Part shown: piece after piece, positions 22,601 to 33,864 of the stretch
How positions within the stretch are numbered: the stretch's first letter is position 1
Layout: each line of letters begins with the position of its first letter
Assembly: GCA_015680685.1 (NCBI GenBank)
Contig: MNCI01015722.1
Span: 4,015 to 68,014 of the forward strand
DNA: 64,000 bases
Direction of reading: 5' to 3'
Origin: Gnetum montanum
Lineage: Eukaryota; Streptophyta; Gnetopsida; Gnetales; Gnetaceae
Notes under the pieces: generated by a model
The model's database searches: none
The model's input: the letters and a program-made list of their open reading frames with translations, nothing else
What the model was told of the DNA's origin: nothing
Program-made: the position numbers and the translations under genes

Positions 22601-23356
22601 TTTCAAAAGTGTCCAACTTTTCTCAATTGATGTTCTTAGATTAAGGGGTGGAAGTTGACGAAACTCATAGTCCAATGTGTCTATGCCTTCGTTATTAACA
22701 TGGGTTGTTCCCCTAGTTTTTTCCATGCATGTTGGTCAGTTCCTCTTTCGATTAGCTGTCAACCATAGGGTGTCCACTACTTGTGTGGTTGCTACATACA
22801 AGCACCTTTGTATTTGTGTTTCTAGGACACACCAGTTACATGGAAGAGATGCTGAGCATTCCTCCATGTCATCACCCTCTGAGTCACTGTATGTGATGCA
22901 TGGAACTTTCTTCTTCTCAATCTTTCCATAAATGTTTATCGTAGATATCTTTAAGGAAAGATCGTGGATCCCTAGGCATACGTCTACTGTACTTAGCCAT
23001 GCCCTTCTTATTATAATTGGGAAGCCCTTGTTGTCACTGTTAACTTCTATCACCAGGAAATCGGCTGGGTATGACCAACCACACACAGTGGTAATAATGT
23101 CCTCCACCAATCCTAAGGGAATGGTGATGGACTGTTCAGCCAGCTCAAGTTGAATATTGCTCTTCTTAAGTTGGGGCAGGTTCCAGGCTTGATACATTTC
23201 TCGTGAGATTAAGTTGACTTTGGAACTTAAGTCAAGAAAAGCCTTATGTGGTTCATTCTCAGCAACTTGTAGATAGATTAAGGGGTTTCCAGGATCAGAG
23301 AGTTTCCTAGGAAGGTGGCCTACCTTGATCCAATCGGTAACAGTATGCGTTAACAT
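22600..23356 (-). pseudogene. aspartic protease and start of the RT linker (E3)
   Basis: The frame 22736-23356 (206 residues) aligns with the E4 protease: GHLPRKLSDPGNPLIYLQVAENEP, then the active-site region, then VNLISREMYQAWNLP and GLVEDIITTVCGWSYPADFLVI, ending GKIEKKKVPCITYSDSE. The catalytic triplet DSG of E4 reads DLS here (S to L and G to S, both C-to-T type changes), so the enzyme would be dead. The linker (frame 22526-22726) aligns with E4 for about 45 residues and then jumps into the 3' non-coding region near 22600, which marks the deletion of RT, RNase H and integrase. In intact elements the protease cuts the Gag-Pol polyprotein. Confidence 0.8.
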
Positions 23357-23380
23357 AACTGTATGCGTTAAGCTCTGTTG

Positions 23381-24870
23381 CTAGATTGAAGGGGGCCCTA
23401 AAGTCTTGGATGGTGGAGGAGTGTGCGCGAACTCAATCGCTTGTTGTTGTGAGAGCTTGTCTGGGCTTTTGGTTTTGAAGAAAGGTATTCTCTTCTTGCG
23501 GTTTTCAGAACCAGTAGCGGGTTGAATGTTTACAGCTCTTGTAGCGTTACGTTGCTGCAGTTGAGTGGGGAGTTCCCCATGCATTATTGGAGCTGGTGGT
23601 AGTGGAACTACTGGCGGAAGAGTGGCAGATGGATTTGGAGGATGGTATGGATGTGGAGTGTCTCCCGGAGGAGAAGGAGTCCTTCTAAAATACTCTCGAA
23701 CTTGGTAGTGATGTTGGGGAGTTGTGTGACCCATAGAGTCACATGGAGAAATTGGCTATTGCACATAATAGCCATAAGGATCAGGTTGCCAGTAAGGGTC
23801 TTATTGTTTGGGTGGTTGCATCCCCCATAACTGTGGGTGTTGCCACTGATGATGTTTCCTGATGGGTTGTGGTAGAGTTCCACTTGGATAGTATGTTAAT
23901 GGTTGGTGGAACTGTCTTGGGTTACCTTGGGGATAAGGTAATCTTCGGGGTGCTTACCGTCTATTAAGTTTTGGGTTAAGTGCATACACCCCAGACTCTT
24001 GTAGATGTGAGATGATTGGACAACATCCCTTAGGATGGTCATATTGGTAGATCGCACATCCACCATCATTGTCTGTGTCTGAGTCCACAACCTCATCGGA
24101 GATAGTTATTTTCNATGGATCAATGTTGTATCCCCCTTCGAAGTGTGGGATATTATTCATATCTAATCTTTTGATCCGACTATCTTTTTGATGCCTTGTG
24201 GGTATTCTCATTGCCTTTGTTATATCTAGCATGCTTCAAGTTGCAAGTAGGGGCTTGTCATGATCATCTCTTTCATGATGCCTATGATGTCTACGTTGTT
24301 CCCTACTTTCCCTTCGTTTGTGCCCTTGTCCTCGCTCTCGACTCTCTCATCGATGTCTCTCATTTTGCTTACCTCTATCCTCACTATTATGTTCTTTATG
24401 GCTATGCCTAGATGTGGAAGGAGAGGGTGAGTGATGTGATGAAGGGGAAGAAGAAGGAGATCCATTGCCATGACGATGCTTCTTGCCTTCTCTTTTGCTG
24501 CTATGGCCTCAATCGTGATGACGATCTAAGTGCCCATCCTTGTCATGTGTTGTTGTTCCCTCGGTGAATAGTTGGCATTCACGGGGATTAGAACCAGGGT
24601 TGTGTATTGTAGAGCGTAAGTTCTGATACCCCACCTCCTCACCATCGTTACAAGGGGGAACATCATTTGATGGAGAACCCGTTATAATGGGTTCATCATC
24701 TCCGATTTCACTTAGGACGTGCGGGACCCCTTTGCCCTTTAATAGTGTATGATGGCTCTCCTGCCATGAGTCCCTTAAACATTGTGCTTCTGTGGGATGA
24801 TAATCCCTCGTGTCAAAATCACCTACAACGTATTCAGCATAGAGCTGTGTCATGGCAATCTATGCCAAAG
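23381..24870 (-). pseudogene. gag remnants (E3)
   Basis: Pieces in several frames. 24509-24853 aligns with E4 gag N-terminal residues (QLYAEYV...DTRDYH and SPSNDVPP-NDGEEVGYQNL). 23954-24232 contains RIKRLDMNNIPHFEGGYN and, after the N at 24114, DGGCAIYQYDHPKGCC, the C-rich motif also seen in E4. 23381-23734 is the proline-rich region before protease. The central Retrotrans_gag core present in E4 at 43390-43800 is absent. Gag would form the virus-like particle. Confidence 0.65.
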
Positions 24871-25240
24871 AACGGAGGAGCATGTTTGGGATTGACCGAT
24901 TTGGAGGTAACACTATGTTACCTTGCAAGTCTCTCCATCGCAGCTATTCATTGTGATGGAGGATAAAGGTAAAATCTGGTATGTACTCATCATGATGAGT
25001 ATATACTACCTGATGTTGTTGAGGAATTGGCGGATTTTGATTATGTGTTTGATGTTGCCGACTATTTCTAGTATGATCCCTAGGTGGTGTATTACTTTTG
25101 ATAGAAGAAGACATTGTTATTTGATTCGGTGTGCTATTTAATCGTTATATAAATTTTTCATTTAATTAACCCTAAGGTTCATTTAAGCTCCCAACGATGT
25201 GAGTGATTTCTTATGTTCTACTTAGCGCACAAACACATAG

Positions 25241-25259
25241 TCCTCGACAACGACGCCAA
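25241..25259 (-). promoter_or_regulatory. primer binding site of E3, tRNA-Asp type
   Basis: The minus strand reads TTGGCGTCGTTGTCGAGGA directly after the 5' LTR. From memory, the plant tRNA-Asp complement is TGGCGCCGTTGCCGGGGA; the differences are transitions. A tRNA-Asp primer is typical of Athila elements. Confidence 0.7.
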
Positions 25260-26014
25260 TGATGAGTGGCGAGGTACCCCTACACTCAAGCATACGAATA
25301 TGAGCGCAGCACGCACAAACCGGTCGAACTTTGCAAAATAAGTGCCTACACACCTCATGAAACACTTAAGGTTAATCATTCATTGTCTTCCAGACTTACT
25401 TGTAGTTGTCACGGTTGTATGGTTAAGTAAGTCTGAGGTATATGATTTTTATATCTTTTCTATTTGATCTCCTATGCTAATGAGGTGAAGAGTAAAGAGA
25501 CTAATTGACTAACTTTAACTAACTATGCCACTTACCGTTCACACCCTAAACTGATGCAACCTTGGTTACCAAATGCTAGTCGTTGCTGGGATCACCAAGC
25601 GTAACGCACGTGCTTGAAGTGGTCATACTGAGGCACTTAACTAGGAGAGAAGGGTTGAGAGAGATTTAATTAACNGCCACTTACCGTTCACACCCTGAAC
25701 TGATGCAACCTTGGTTACCAANCCTATTCCATGCACTGCAAGGTTTATCCAAGAAGTTTATCTTTATTGCCATACACAAACTTGTGTTTAGGTACAATAT
25801 TTGCTCAAATAAAGATCCGTTCACTCTAGAGTTCCTACTGTGGGCACATGGAAATTAATCTATCTCTGGAGAGGTAAAACTACTAGAGTTTTGCTACGGT
25901 CTAAGCCTAGGATGAAAAACAAGGGAGCGCCACCTCTTATTTATAGACTTGGCGGTGCACCGCGATATCAGGGGGGACGACGCGATATCGCGTACACGAT
26001 ATCGCATCCCATCA
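25260..26014 (-). repeat. 5' LTR of E3, with assembly scars
   Basis: On the minus strand it starts TGATGGGATGCGATATCGTG and ends CGCCACTCATCA. TATA box at 25938-25945. Single Ns at 25675 and 25722 bracket 46 bp (25676-25721) that nearly duplicates 25533-25576, so the middle of this LTR is probably misassembled. Confidence 0.85.
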
Positions 26015-26504
26015 ACATCTAACATCAATTTCCACTATCTACACATTGATTCGCCTATCTAGAATCTTCCAAAAGATTATTTGGGTCCTAATGCATTGTT
26101 TCATTGTAATCTATGAGGCATTTTCAACCTATAAATAGGAGGATACCTCAAAACCATAGTTTTCAATTTGGATTCAGCATGTCTATTGATCAACACTATT
26201 GATTCGTGATTTGGGAATAATTCATGAATAAATTGAAAGATTCAACAATTATTTGTGAGGCTTAAAATAATAATCCTACAATATGTATTTTCAAAATACA
26301 ATAACTAAAACCTAAAAAATTTGTATACTAATCCCAAAATACTAAATAAAATGCTAAAATTTTTTGATAAATAAATGTACAATAGTAAAAAAATCATTAT
26401 AATGGTAAAGTATAATTTATTAATTTTATAAACCTTAGAAAAAAGTATAATAGGTTTATAAAAACTATAATTTCCATTAAGTTCCATAATGTTCAAAAAT
26501 AAAA

Positions 26505-29000
26505 CTAAAAGTATGGATCATCATTATAATCACAAATGATATGATTTATGTTAGGACTTTTCTCATGAGGTATTACACTAGATGAAGGTGCATAAGAACT
26601 ATTAATAAAAGTTTGGCTTGTTGCAGTAGAAGTTTCACCAAGAAAAAGATTCGATGTTATAGGTAAATTATCCATCTCTCCTTCAAGTTCAGGCTTAGGT
26701 TTAGATGTAGAATCTAAAGCTACATCCTTATCCTCAACACTATTCATTAACAATTGAGCTACCGTCATAGATGAATCAATGTATGTAATATCAACTACAC
26801 CAACTTTTGAAGGAGTATTATGAAACTTCTATTTGTTGAAATGGATACAGACTAATGGATTAAGTCTAGAATGAGCTCATCTATTCCTTTTCTTTGAATG
26901 TATATGTTGAAATACACTCTAGTTTTGCTCACATCTACCTAATAAGATAATAATAACATTAAAATGTAATAAAAATTTAGTAATTTAATTTACTATAAAT
27001 TATCTAAAACTAAATTTTTAAACATAAAATATACCTACTTCACTACAAGGTTGTATAAGAAATCTTCTTACAAAACGAGCTACGTTAAGAGTGTCAATCC
27101 CAAATAGATCCCACCATGTATCTATGAAAACAAAATAAGTTAACAAATTGATTATATTTCAAAATACAAATGATCATAGTTTGTTACTAATGTGATAAAA
27201 TATTAAACTCTAATAAAAACGCATTACTAGGTCTATACTTATCAAATTTCATTGCCTCTGACTTTGTAAACAATAATTCTAATTCAACATGTTTATATTG
27301 AGAATATTGCAAAATTAGTGTATCTCTAAGATTAGCATTCTCATCTCCAATTAAAAAATTAAAAAATAGATGTATATGAAAATTTATCTAGAATATAAAT
27401 TGACTAATGATTTAAAAATTATAATAAATATAAAAATACTTTGAATAATTAATTTCATACCTTGTGAATAGCAACATGCAATTCATGATCCTTTCAAATG
27501 TCATCCCTTTTCCTAAATGAAACTTTGGGTTTTAAACCCATCTAGTAGCATAAAGTTGGATATGAAGCATATTATTCCAACGAGCATTAATTAAGTTAGA
27601 AATCATTATATAATTTTTATATTGTCTTCTCCTATATATTTATGCTTTAATCTTTTTCTTGGCATCATTCATTTTGTCATACATTAGGCCCATGAAAAAA
27701 GCTTTCTCCATCAACTAGATGAACATACTATAGGATATGCAATAAATAATATGAACAAAGCATCAATTAAGTAATAAAAATTGGTTTGAAGACATAAAAT
27801 ATTATGAGTTTTTAGGTTATACCTAAATAATGTCTTGTATAGAGCTTCAAAAGTTTCTTTCATTATAAATCAATTCTTTACAAAAGATCCCTTCTTTAGA
27901 ATTTCTAAATCGAGCATACCTTGAAGTTATAAGATAATCGCTAGAGATAAAAGTTTGCATCAAAGCTAATTCATGCTCCAATAAGCTTTGTAAAAATATA
28001 AAATTAGTTGCAAATCTTATCATGGTAGGTTGTATTATTTCTTTTCCTTTTGAATGCTTCTTAAATAGATAATGTAATAGGTTGTATTTATAAATAAAAT
28101 TTGTGATATATTTTTCCTTTCAAACAATCTAAAAAACATTAAATAAAAAAATGTCACATAAACAAATAGATGAATATAAGTAAAAAGTAATTATTAAGTA
28201 CAAAAAAAATTTAAAACTTACCTTTTTGGCCCAACTTAGGTTTCCTATATCTTCAAGTAATAGATCTCAGCAATGTGTTCCATATGGTAACCAAAATAAA
28301 GTAGGAAATTCTTCCATCAACATTCTTCTAGTTAGAACAAATGTAGAAGCATTATCTATGATGACTTGATAATAGTTGAAGTAGTTAATATTAGTTTATC
28401 TTTTTGCAAACTAACAATTTTGTAGAAACATATGTTAATCACTAATACCATAAAATAATATATTATATACCTACACAATATTGGTGATTCCAATTTCTTC
28501 TATGACATCTCAAAATATGCTCAATTAAAACATAGAAACATTGTCCCATAAGCAGAGACCTTTCATCAACTCTCAAACATTATTATAGGAGTTTAGAAAA
28601 AGAAGTTCTCTCACCTATTATTTTAAATATATATGAGTTTGTATATTAAATGAAAATCATGAATAAAATGTTTAAAATAACTATCAAATAAGTGTAAAAT
28701 ACCTGATGGTATGAAGGAAGTGTAAATTTAGATCCTTCTTGAATCGTTAAATTTCCAACTTTTTGGAATTCAGACTCTATAAAAAAATGAAGTGGAAGCA
28801 TATTCTTGTATCAAAAATCTACAATGCCTTCTTGAGCTGCTTCATGTTTTTTCTTGTTTCACCCCACACTATGAATTATGTGTTGTCTAGGACCATTAGG
28901 TGTACGAATAGGAATTGATTTGGCTTGTGTAGAACCCTTACCACTTCCAATTTCAATATCATTATCTTTTGAAAATCAAGTTTTTGTGGATTTGGAAGAA
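26505..29000 (-). pseudogene. hAT-family DNA transposase, exons separated by AT-rich gaps
   Basis: Minus-strand pieces, from N to C: 'YKNMLPLHF...GSKFTLPSYHQV' (about 28700-28850); NASTFVLTRRMLMEEFPTLFW and DLLLEDIGNLSWAKK (about 28230-28360), the plant DUF659/hAT segment; QPTMIRFATNFIFLQSLLEHE near 27970-28035; DLFGIDTLNVARFVRRFLIQP near 27045-27110; and the C-terminal hAT dimerisation segment (NWSVFEHIHSKKRN-like, RLNPL-C-HFNK) near 26820-26940, continuing into 26505-26768. The gaps between pieces are very AT-rich and could be introns. Stops and frameshifts show decay. It would excise and reinsert the element by cut and paste. Terminal repeats were not found. Confidence 0.72.
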
Positions 29001-29929
29001 TTATGAGATTGAAATGCACTCTTTGGTATTCAATATTATGAACTAATATGATGAGGATTCTCATCTTCTTTTAATGCATATGATATGTTTAATTGAATTT
29101 TTTCTTTATTTGTTAAATTATAAACCAATAAATTTACATTAAAGTTAAATAGTAGATACTGTGGATGCCAACATCGCTCATGCTAAGCATGGGGCCATGA
29201 CTTATTAGTCTAATCACTAGGTCATCATTTCATGATACATAGGGGTGCTTTCAATGAGAGCTATCATGCAACCTCTAAATTATTGTCGTCCATCAACAAT
29301 CACATGAATGATGAATACTTGCTAAATGATAATCACTTAGAGGTTGCATACTCATTCCACCTAGCAAGATCAAGGAAGGCTAGTGGATTTTTGAAAACCT
29401 AAACTCATTTCAAGTGACTCTGCAATTGAAGCCTTAAGATAGCACCTTACCTTTACTCCAAATAATGGCCCTTCAATAGAGAATTCATACAACTTACCAA
29501 AATACATGCTATGACATGCTAAAAGAAGGAAAGCAAGTTAACAATTTTAAAATTTAAACGCCTTTGGAATTGTAGAAAGAGCTCCATCCAAATAATACGA
29601 AGAATCAATACATGTTATTGGTGGATTAAATTTTCCCCAAATTAAAAAGGATATCAGGTATGAAGAAATTTGGTTGTAGATAGTTGACTATATTCAAAGT
29701 TCCTTGGACAACTCAATCATGATTCCTAAATATTCATAAATCATAATTAACACCAATCTATGCAACTAACAAGGATTTAGAAAATGTAGCAAACATTCAA
29801 CGATGTGTATGTGTGAAATTCCAGCCAATGTGAGCGTACTATAGAATAGTAGATATATCAAGCCTAACAAGCTCATTAGTATAGGCAACTAATCATTGGG
29901 CACTTTCTCTTCTCATACAAGGCATAAAG
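29001..29929. other. no gene recognised; may be internal to the hAT element
   Basis: Mixed-composition DNA between the hAT catalytic exons and the GC-rich block. No frame resembles a known protein. Confidence 0.35.
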
Positions 29930-31260
29930 AAAGACTAATGCACACATGAATGAATTGCAGAGCTTGGGCCTTGAATGAAAACACGATTACCACATCGACT
30001 AAAGGCTATGCAATCTGAATTCGAATCTACATTTGGGTAGTTTGACCATGACATTTTTATCAAGGGCAATGAAGGCCTTGATTTATGGAGACAACGGTTA
30101 TGGTGGTGGACAACAGGTGACAATAGAGACATGGTAGCAGTTATGTAACAACTGCGGAGGTGGGCGACGTGCGTAGGTGAGTGGTGTAATTGATGTCGTA
30201 GACATGGGGATGTGCGAACATGGAGAATGTATTCAACGACAACGTAATCAACGACGTCAATGGTAGAACATGACGATGTGGTGGAGTAGGTGGTTGACAT
30301 GGGCATTCAATGCCATCAGCTAAAGTTGCTATAAAACTAGCACGTAGGGGGGAGCTGGGGGGGGGGGGGGGGGGGNGTCTCTCAAGCAGTGGGCAACAAC
30401 TAGAAGGGATATTGGCCTTTCCTCTCTTGCTAGTAGATGTGAACAAGGAGACCTCAAGGTCTCTCTCAAAACCCCTCTTTGCGCCTCCCTCTTCCACATA
30501 GCAAGCAGCTAACAACGTGCAAAAAAGGACGTTTTTTCTTTCTCTCTCATGGGTTAGCATGCACATGGCAACTACTATTGGTGGCATGTGGTGTGTAGTG
30601 CATGGCGACGGCAGTAGGCGCAATCAACAGCAGTAGGTGGGACATATCAACACCAACAACAACAACATATGCGATTAGTGATGGTTAGCATGCAGTGGGT
30701 GGTCAACGCGTCAGCATTGATGTGAATGGCAACAACTATAGGCAACATGTGGTAGTTGTTGCAGGTGGCATGCGGCAGGCTTGAACGACAGTGGCTTTAG
30801 GTAGCACATGGTAGGGGTTGTAGACGAGGGCATAGCAGGCTCCAACAATGGTGGCTCTGGGTGGCAAGTGGTAGGCATTCCAAGTAGCGTGTGACAGGCA
30901 CAAACGATGGTGGCTACAGTTGTGCGTTAGAGACATGAACAATAGGTGACCCTAGGGGTTCTGGGCCTTTCTCTCCTTGCGGGCATAATCGGCAATAGTG
31001 GCAATGCATCCCTGTGTAGTGTTTTCTCCTTTTTTTTTGTGGTAGGTGGTGTGTGTTAGTAGCAATGAGTGGCCAACAGCAGCGGCGCGTGGCAATCAAT
31101 AATGGCACGTGGCGGTGAGCAACAAGCAACAAGCAACAAGCAACAAGCAACAGACAACACGTGGTGTAAATAGCACTATGCAGTAGTGCATCTCTGCACA
31201 GTGGGGTTTTCATCCCTGCGGTAGCAGGGTTTTTGCCCGGCAATGGGCACTATTGATAGC
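29930..31260. repeat. GC-rich degenerate minisatellite block
   Basis: The composition changes abruptly from AT-rich to rich in GGTGG, GGCAAC and CAACA words. A degenerate repeat of about 60 bp (GCAGGCTYGAACGACRGTGGCT...GGTAGGSG) runs at 30765-30915. A perfect 7-mer repeat (CAACAAG) occurs at about 31116-31150. A G run with an N at 30376 breaks the assembly. Open frames here are proline- or cysteine-rich artefacts of the repeats. Confidence 0.6.
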
Positions 31261-31559
31261 AATAGCGATGGTGTGAAGTGACTGTAAATGACAGTAAATA
31301 ATGATCATGCGTGAGAATAAGCTGGTAGGATCCCCATTTAATTATTTAACGTCACATAACCTCCAACTAAGACTATTCCTAGGTCTCTGTTCCCATTCCC
31401 ATACGGGAGGCACCTTAGGCAATAGTCTTCTTAAACGAGTTTTTTTTTAAGTGTTGGTGCATCCAAAATTTACGCATCAATAGATAGTAAAATAAACTAA
31501 TATATAATTTTAAAATTATCAGAAAAATATAAATATAAATATGTACCTCAACTTTTCTT

Positions 31560-31760
31560 TGAAATTGTGTAAAATGTGCTTAAGCATGCTTCTTAAGTTC
31601 ATCAAGAACATTTGGACAAATTTTAATCTCTTATATTTTTTTATGCAATAATATAATGATTATAATATTTGCAATAATATATACCATCCTTTTTTTCCTG
31701 AAATTTTATAACAGTGATCCCCAAATAAAACCTTTTGAGTGGATAGGACAAGAGCTAATG
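31560..31760 (-). pseudogene. possible BED zinc finger exon of the hAT element
   Basis: On the minus strand, ICPNVLDELKKHA near 31570-31625 resembles the 'kaCp.vp.evk' segment that follows the BED finger in plant hAT transposases. Upstream, GDHCYKISGKKGWYILLQIL (about 31670-31740), in another frame, could be a decayed C-x-K-x-GG-yrlk part of the finger. If right, the hAT gene spans more than 5 kb with the GC-rich block inside it. Confidence 0.35.
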
Positions 31761-33650
31761 GTAGTTGGTGGTTATATAGGAGCAACTTCATCATTCTCTT
31801 GAATTAAATCCATTGCAACCACCCTATTTTTAATGAATAACATGTAAAAAACTACCATAATGAATAATGTGTTTTGCAAAGCCACACTCTAATGCTGTCT
31901 ACAAAGCCACTATAGTAAAATTTAGACATAGTAATAATAACATATTAAATTATAATAGCATGCATACAATAACTTGTTAAAAAAATTTAGTTGCAACTAA
32001 AAAAGACGTAAGGCTCAGCTTTATTGGTTGATAAGAATAGAAAAAAACTTAAAACAACTATAATCTATTTTAGTTTTTTAAAAAACTTAAAAACATTTAA
32101 AAAATAGCACTGCAAATTTCAATTGCTATTACCTCCTTTCAACCTGTAAAGTTTCTCTTTCTCTGTGTTAAACTTCTTTGTAATTACAGAAATCACTCTG
32201 AAAAATTCGTTAGAGAAACCACTGTGAAAAAATTCGGTACAGGTCTTCAGCCAAGAGAAGTCTGCCGATGCTGACCATAATTTCTGAAAGGTAAACGTGG
32301 TCTCTGGGTTTTAAAAAAACTTAGTTTCTAGCTCTGTGTCTGCAAGTAATAAACATGCTTGCTTGCATGATTTGTATGCTCTGCCCTCTCCTCTGATATT
32401 CAAACCTGGACCAAAAAAAAAAGCATCTACCAAAAAAAACCAAAGGCATTCTGATCAGAATCCAATGTGAAAAAAATTGTTGCCTATGCATGCTGTCTGG
32501 AAAAAATTTCTATTTCTGTGCATGTTGTAACTATGAGACCGAAACCTGTTGAAAGAATAATTGTATAAACACCAAAACAGAAACGGAAATGACATGAACA
32601 TTGGGACAAAGCTGCTGTCATGCAAGCAAAGGAATGCAATTACCTGTAGGAAAAGGAGATAATTACTTTTTTCTTCACCTTGTTTCTTAGTTAATTAAGG
32701 GTAAAATTTCGGATTGAATAATGTTTCTTACTCTGCCGGTATCCATTTGGATTCGGCAAATTTATCAACTACCAATATTGGCTTTGATTGGTACAAAAAT
32801 TTGGGAATAATGTTGTGGCACATAATGTATTCGGAGAATACTTGCAGAATTGGCCAATATTCCAGTAATTTTAAAAAATTATCGAAACTAAAAGGGGTTG
32901 GTTGGCATTTTTTTTCATTTGACTTTTAGAAACAATCAACATCTGCTTAGCACTTGATAACTATCTTGTCTATTCAGCATAGTTTTGCTTATTCCAAAGA
33001 CTCTGCATCTTTGCAGAATAGCTACTCTTCCTCTGGAGATAATTAGCTCTTCTGATTTCTCTCCCCTTTTTGTTCTGATGCATTGTATCCTCTTCATGTT
33101 GTTCTCCTAATACATGGAGAATTACTTGAACTTGAAATCAAATCCACACACTGATCTGATCCATCCCTTTGCTTTGTCTACTTCTGAATAAATAGCGTTC
33201 TTGCCAAATCTACAACAAGTGCATACATCCAAGAAAGAACAGAGTAACATAACTCTTCATCAGATGCCTTTGATCCCTTGTACATCTCCTAAAACATTTC
33301 TAATAGGCTCCTGTTCTTATAATCTAGATCTTGCCTTTTTCAGTTTTCTATCTCTGGTATTATCTAGATTTGCTGCAGATCTATTTTCTGTTTTGATTTA
33401 ACATTTTAACAAATTAAATTTGTTTCATTTTGTGCTACGTCGTAAATCACTCTTTCTTGCCAGCCCCATACCATGCTTTATTTTTTCTGGATCTATGGTA
33501 TACGCACTTTTGCTTATTTTTTATTGGCTATTTTAGGCATATTTGCCAACGTTTCGTGAAAATGTTTGGTTCATATTGTGGGTTTTTCCAATGATTTGGA
33601 AGTCCCTCCTTGATTTGAGGAAAATTAGTTGAAAATTTAATTTTCCTAGA
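31761..33650. other. no gene recognised
   Basis: AT-rich to moderate composition. Repeated A-tracts (31980-32110, 32410-32510). Frames at 32714-32929 and 33201-33401 show no family resemblance. Composition near 32100-33500 (TCTCTTTCTCTG, CTGCAG words) is unlike the surrounding repeats and might be a relic of a transcribed region. Confidence 0.35.
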
Positions 33651-33707
33651 CTATTTGGTGGTTACGAGAGTGCCTTGCTCAGTTTCATGTTAGGTTATGT
33701 CAAATCT

Positions 33708-33751
33708 TGGTGGTCCAATGATTTCTACTTGGTGGTCCAATGATTTCTACT
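33708..33751. repeat. 22-bp tandem duplication
   Basis: TTGGTGGTCCAATGATTTCTAC occurs twice in direct succession, just beyond the 3' end of the split LINE. Confidence 0.75.
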
Positions 33752-33864
33752 GCAACATGATGGTTACAAAGCCTTAGGGCATTTTCAAAAAAAGTTAAAA
33801 ATATCATTACCTTGATGAGATAAGGTCGATGCGAAAAGAAAATAATTAGCAAATTATAATTTGT

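Larger units (their letters stand above)
19762..26014 (-). mobile_element. E3: internally deleted Athila-lineage gypsy element with both LTRs
   Basis: 5' LTR 25260-26014, 3' LTR 19762-20524, internal 4.7 kb, read on the minus strand. The target duplication is ACGTC (19757-19761) and ACATC (26015-26019), differing by one CpG-to-CpA change. Against E4 two large pieces are missing: the gag core (junction near the N at 24114) and all of RT, RNase H and integrase (junction near 22600). The copy therefore keeps LTRs, primer sites, ends of gag, protease and 3' non-coding region, and could only have moved using proteins supplied by other elements, unless the deletions followed insertion. Confidence 0.88.

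Noticed and set aside
30141-30623. 160-residue open frame on the minus strand with a proline run
   Set aside because: The prolines come from a G homopolymer containing an N, and the rest follows the GC-rich repeats; no family resemblance.
32100-33450. Possible host gene exon because composition differs from neighbouring repeats
   Set aside because: No open frame of useful length, no recognisable protein and no convincing splice pattern; recorded only as an unassigned stretch.
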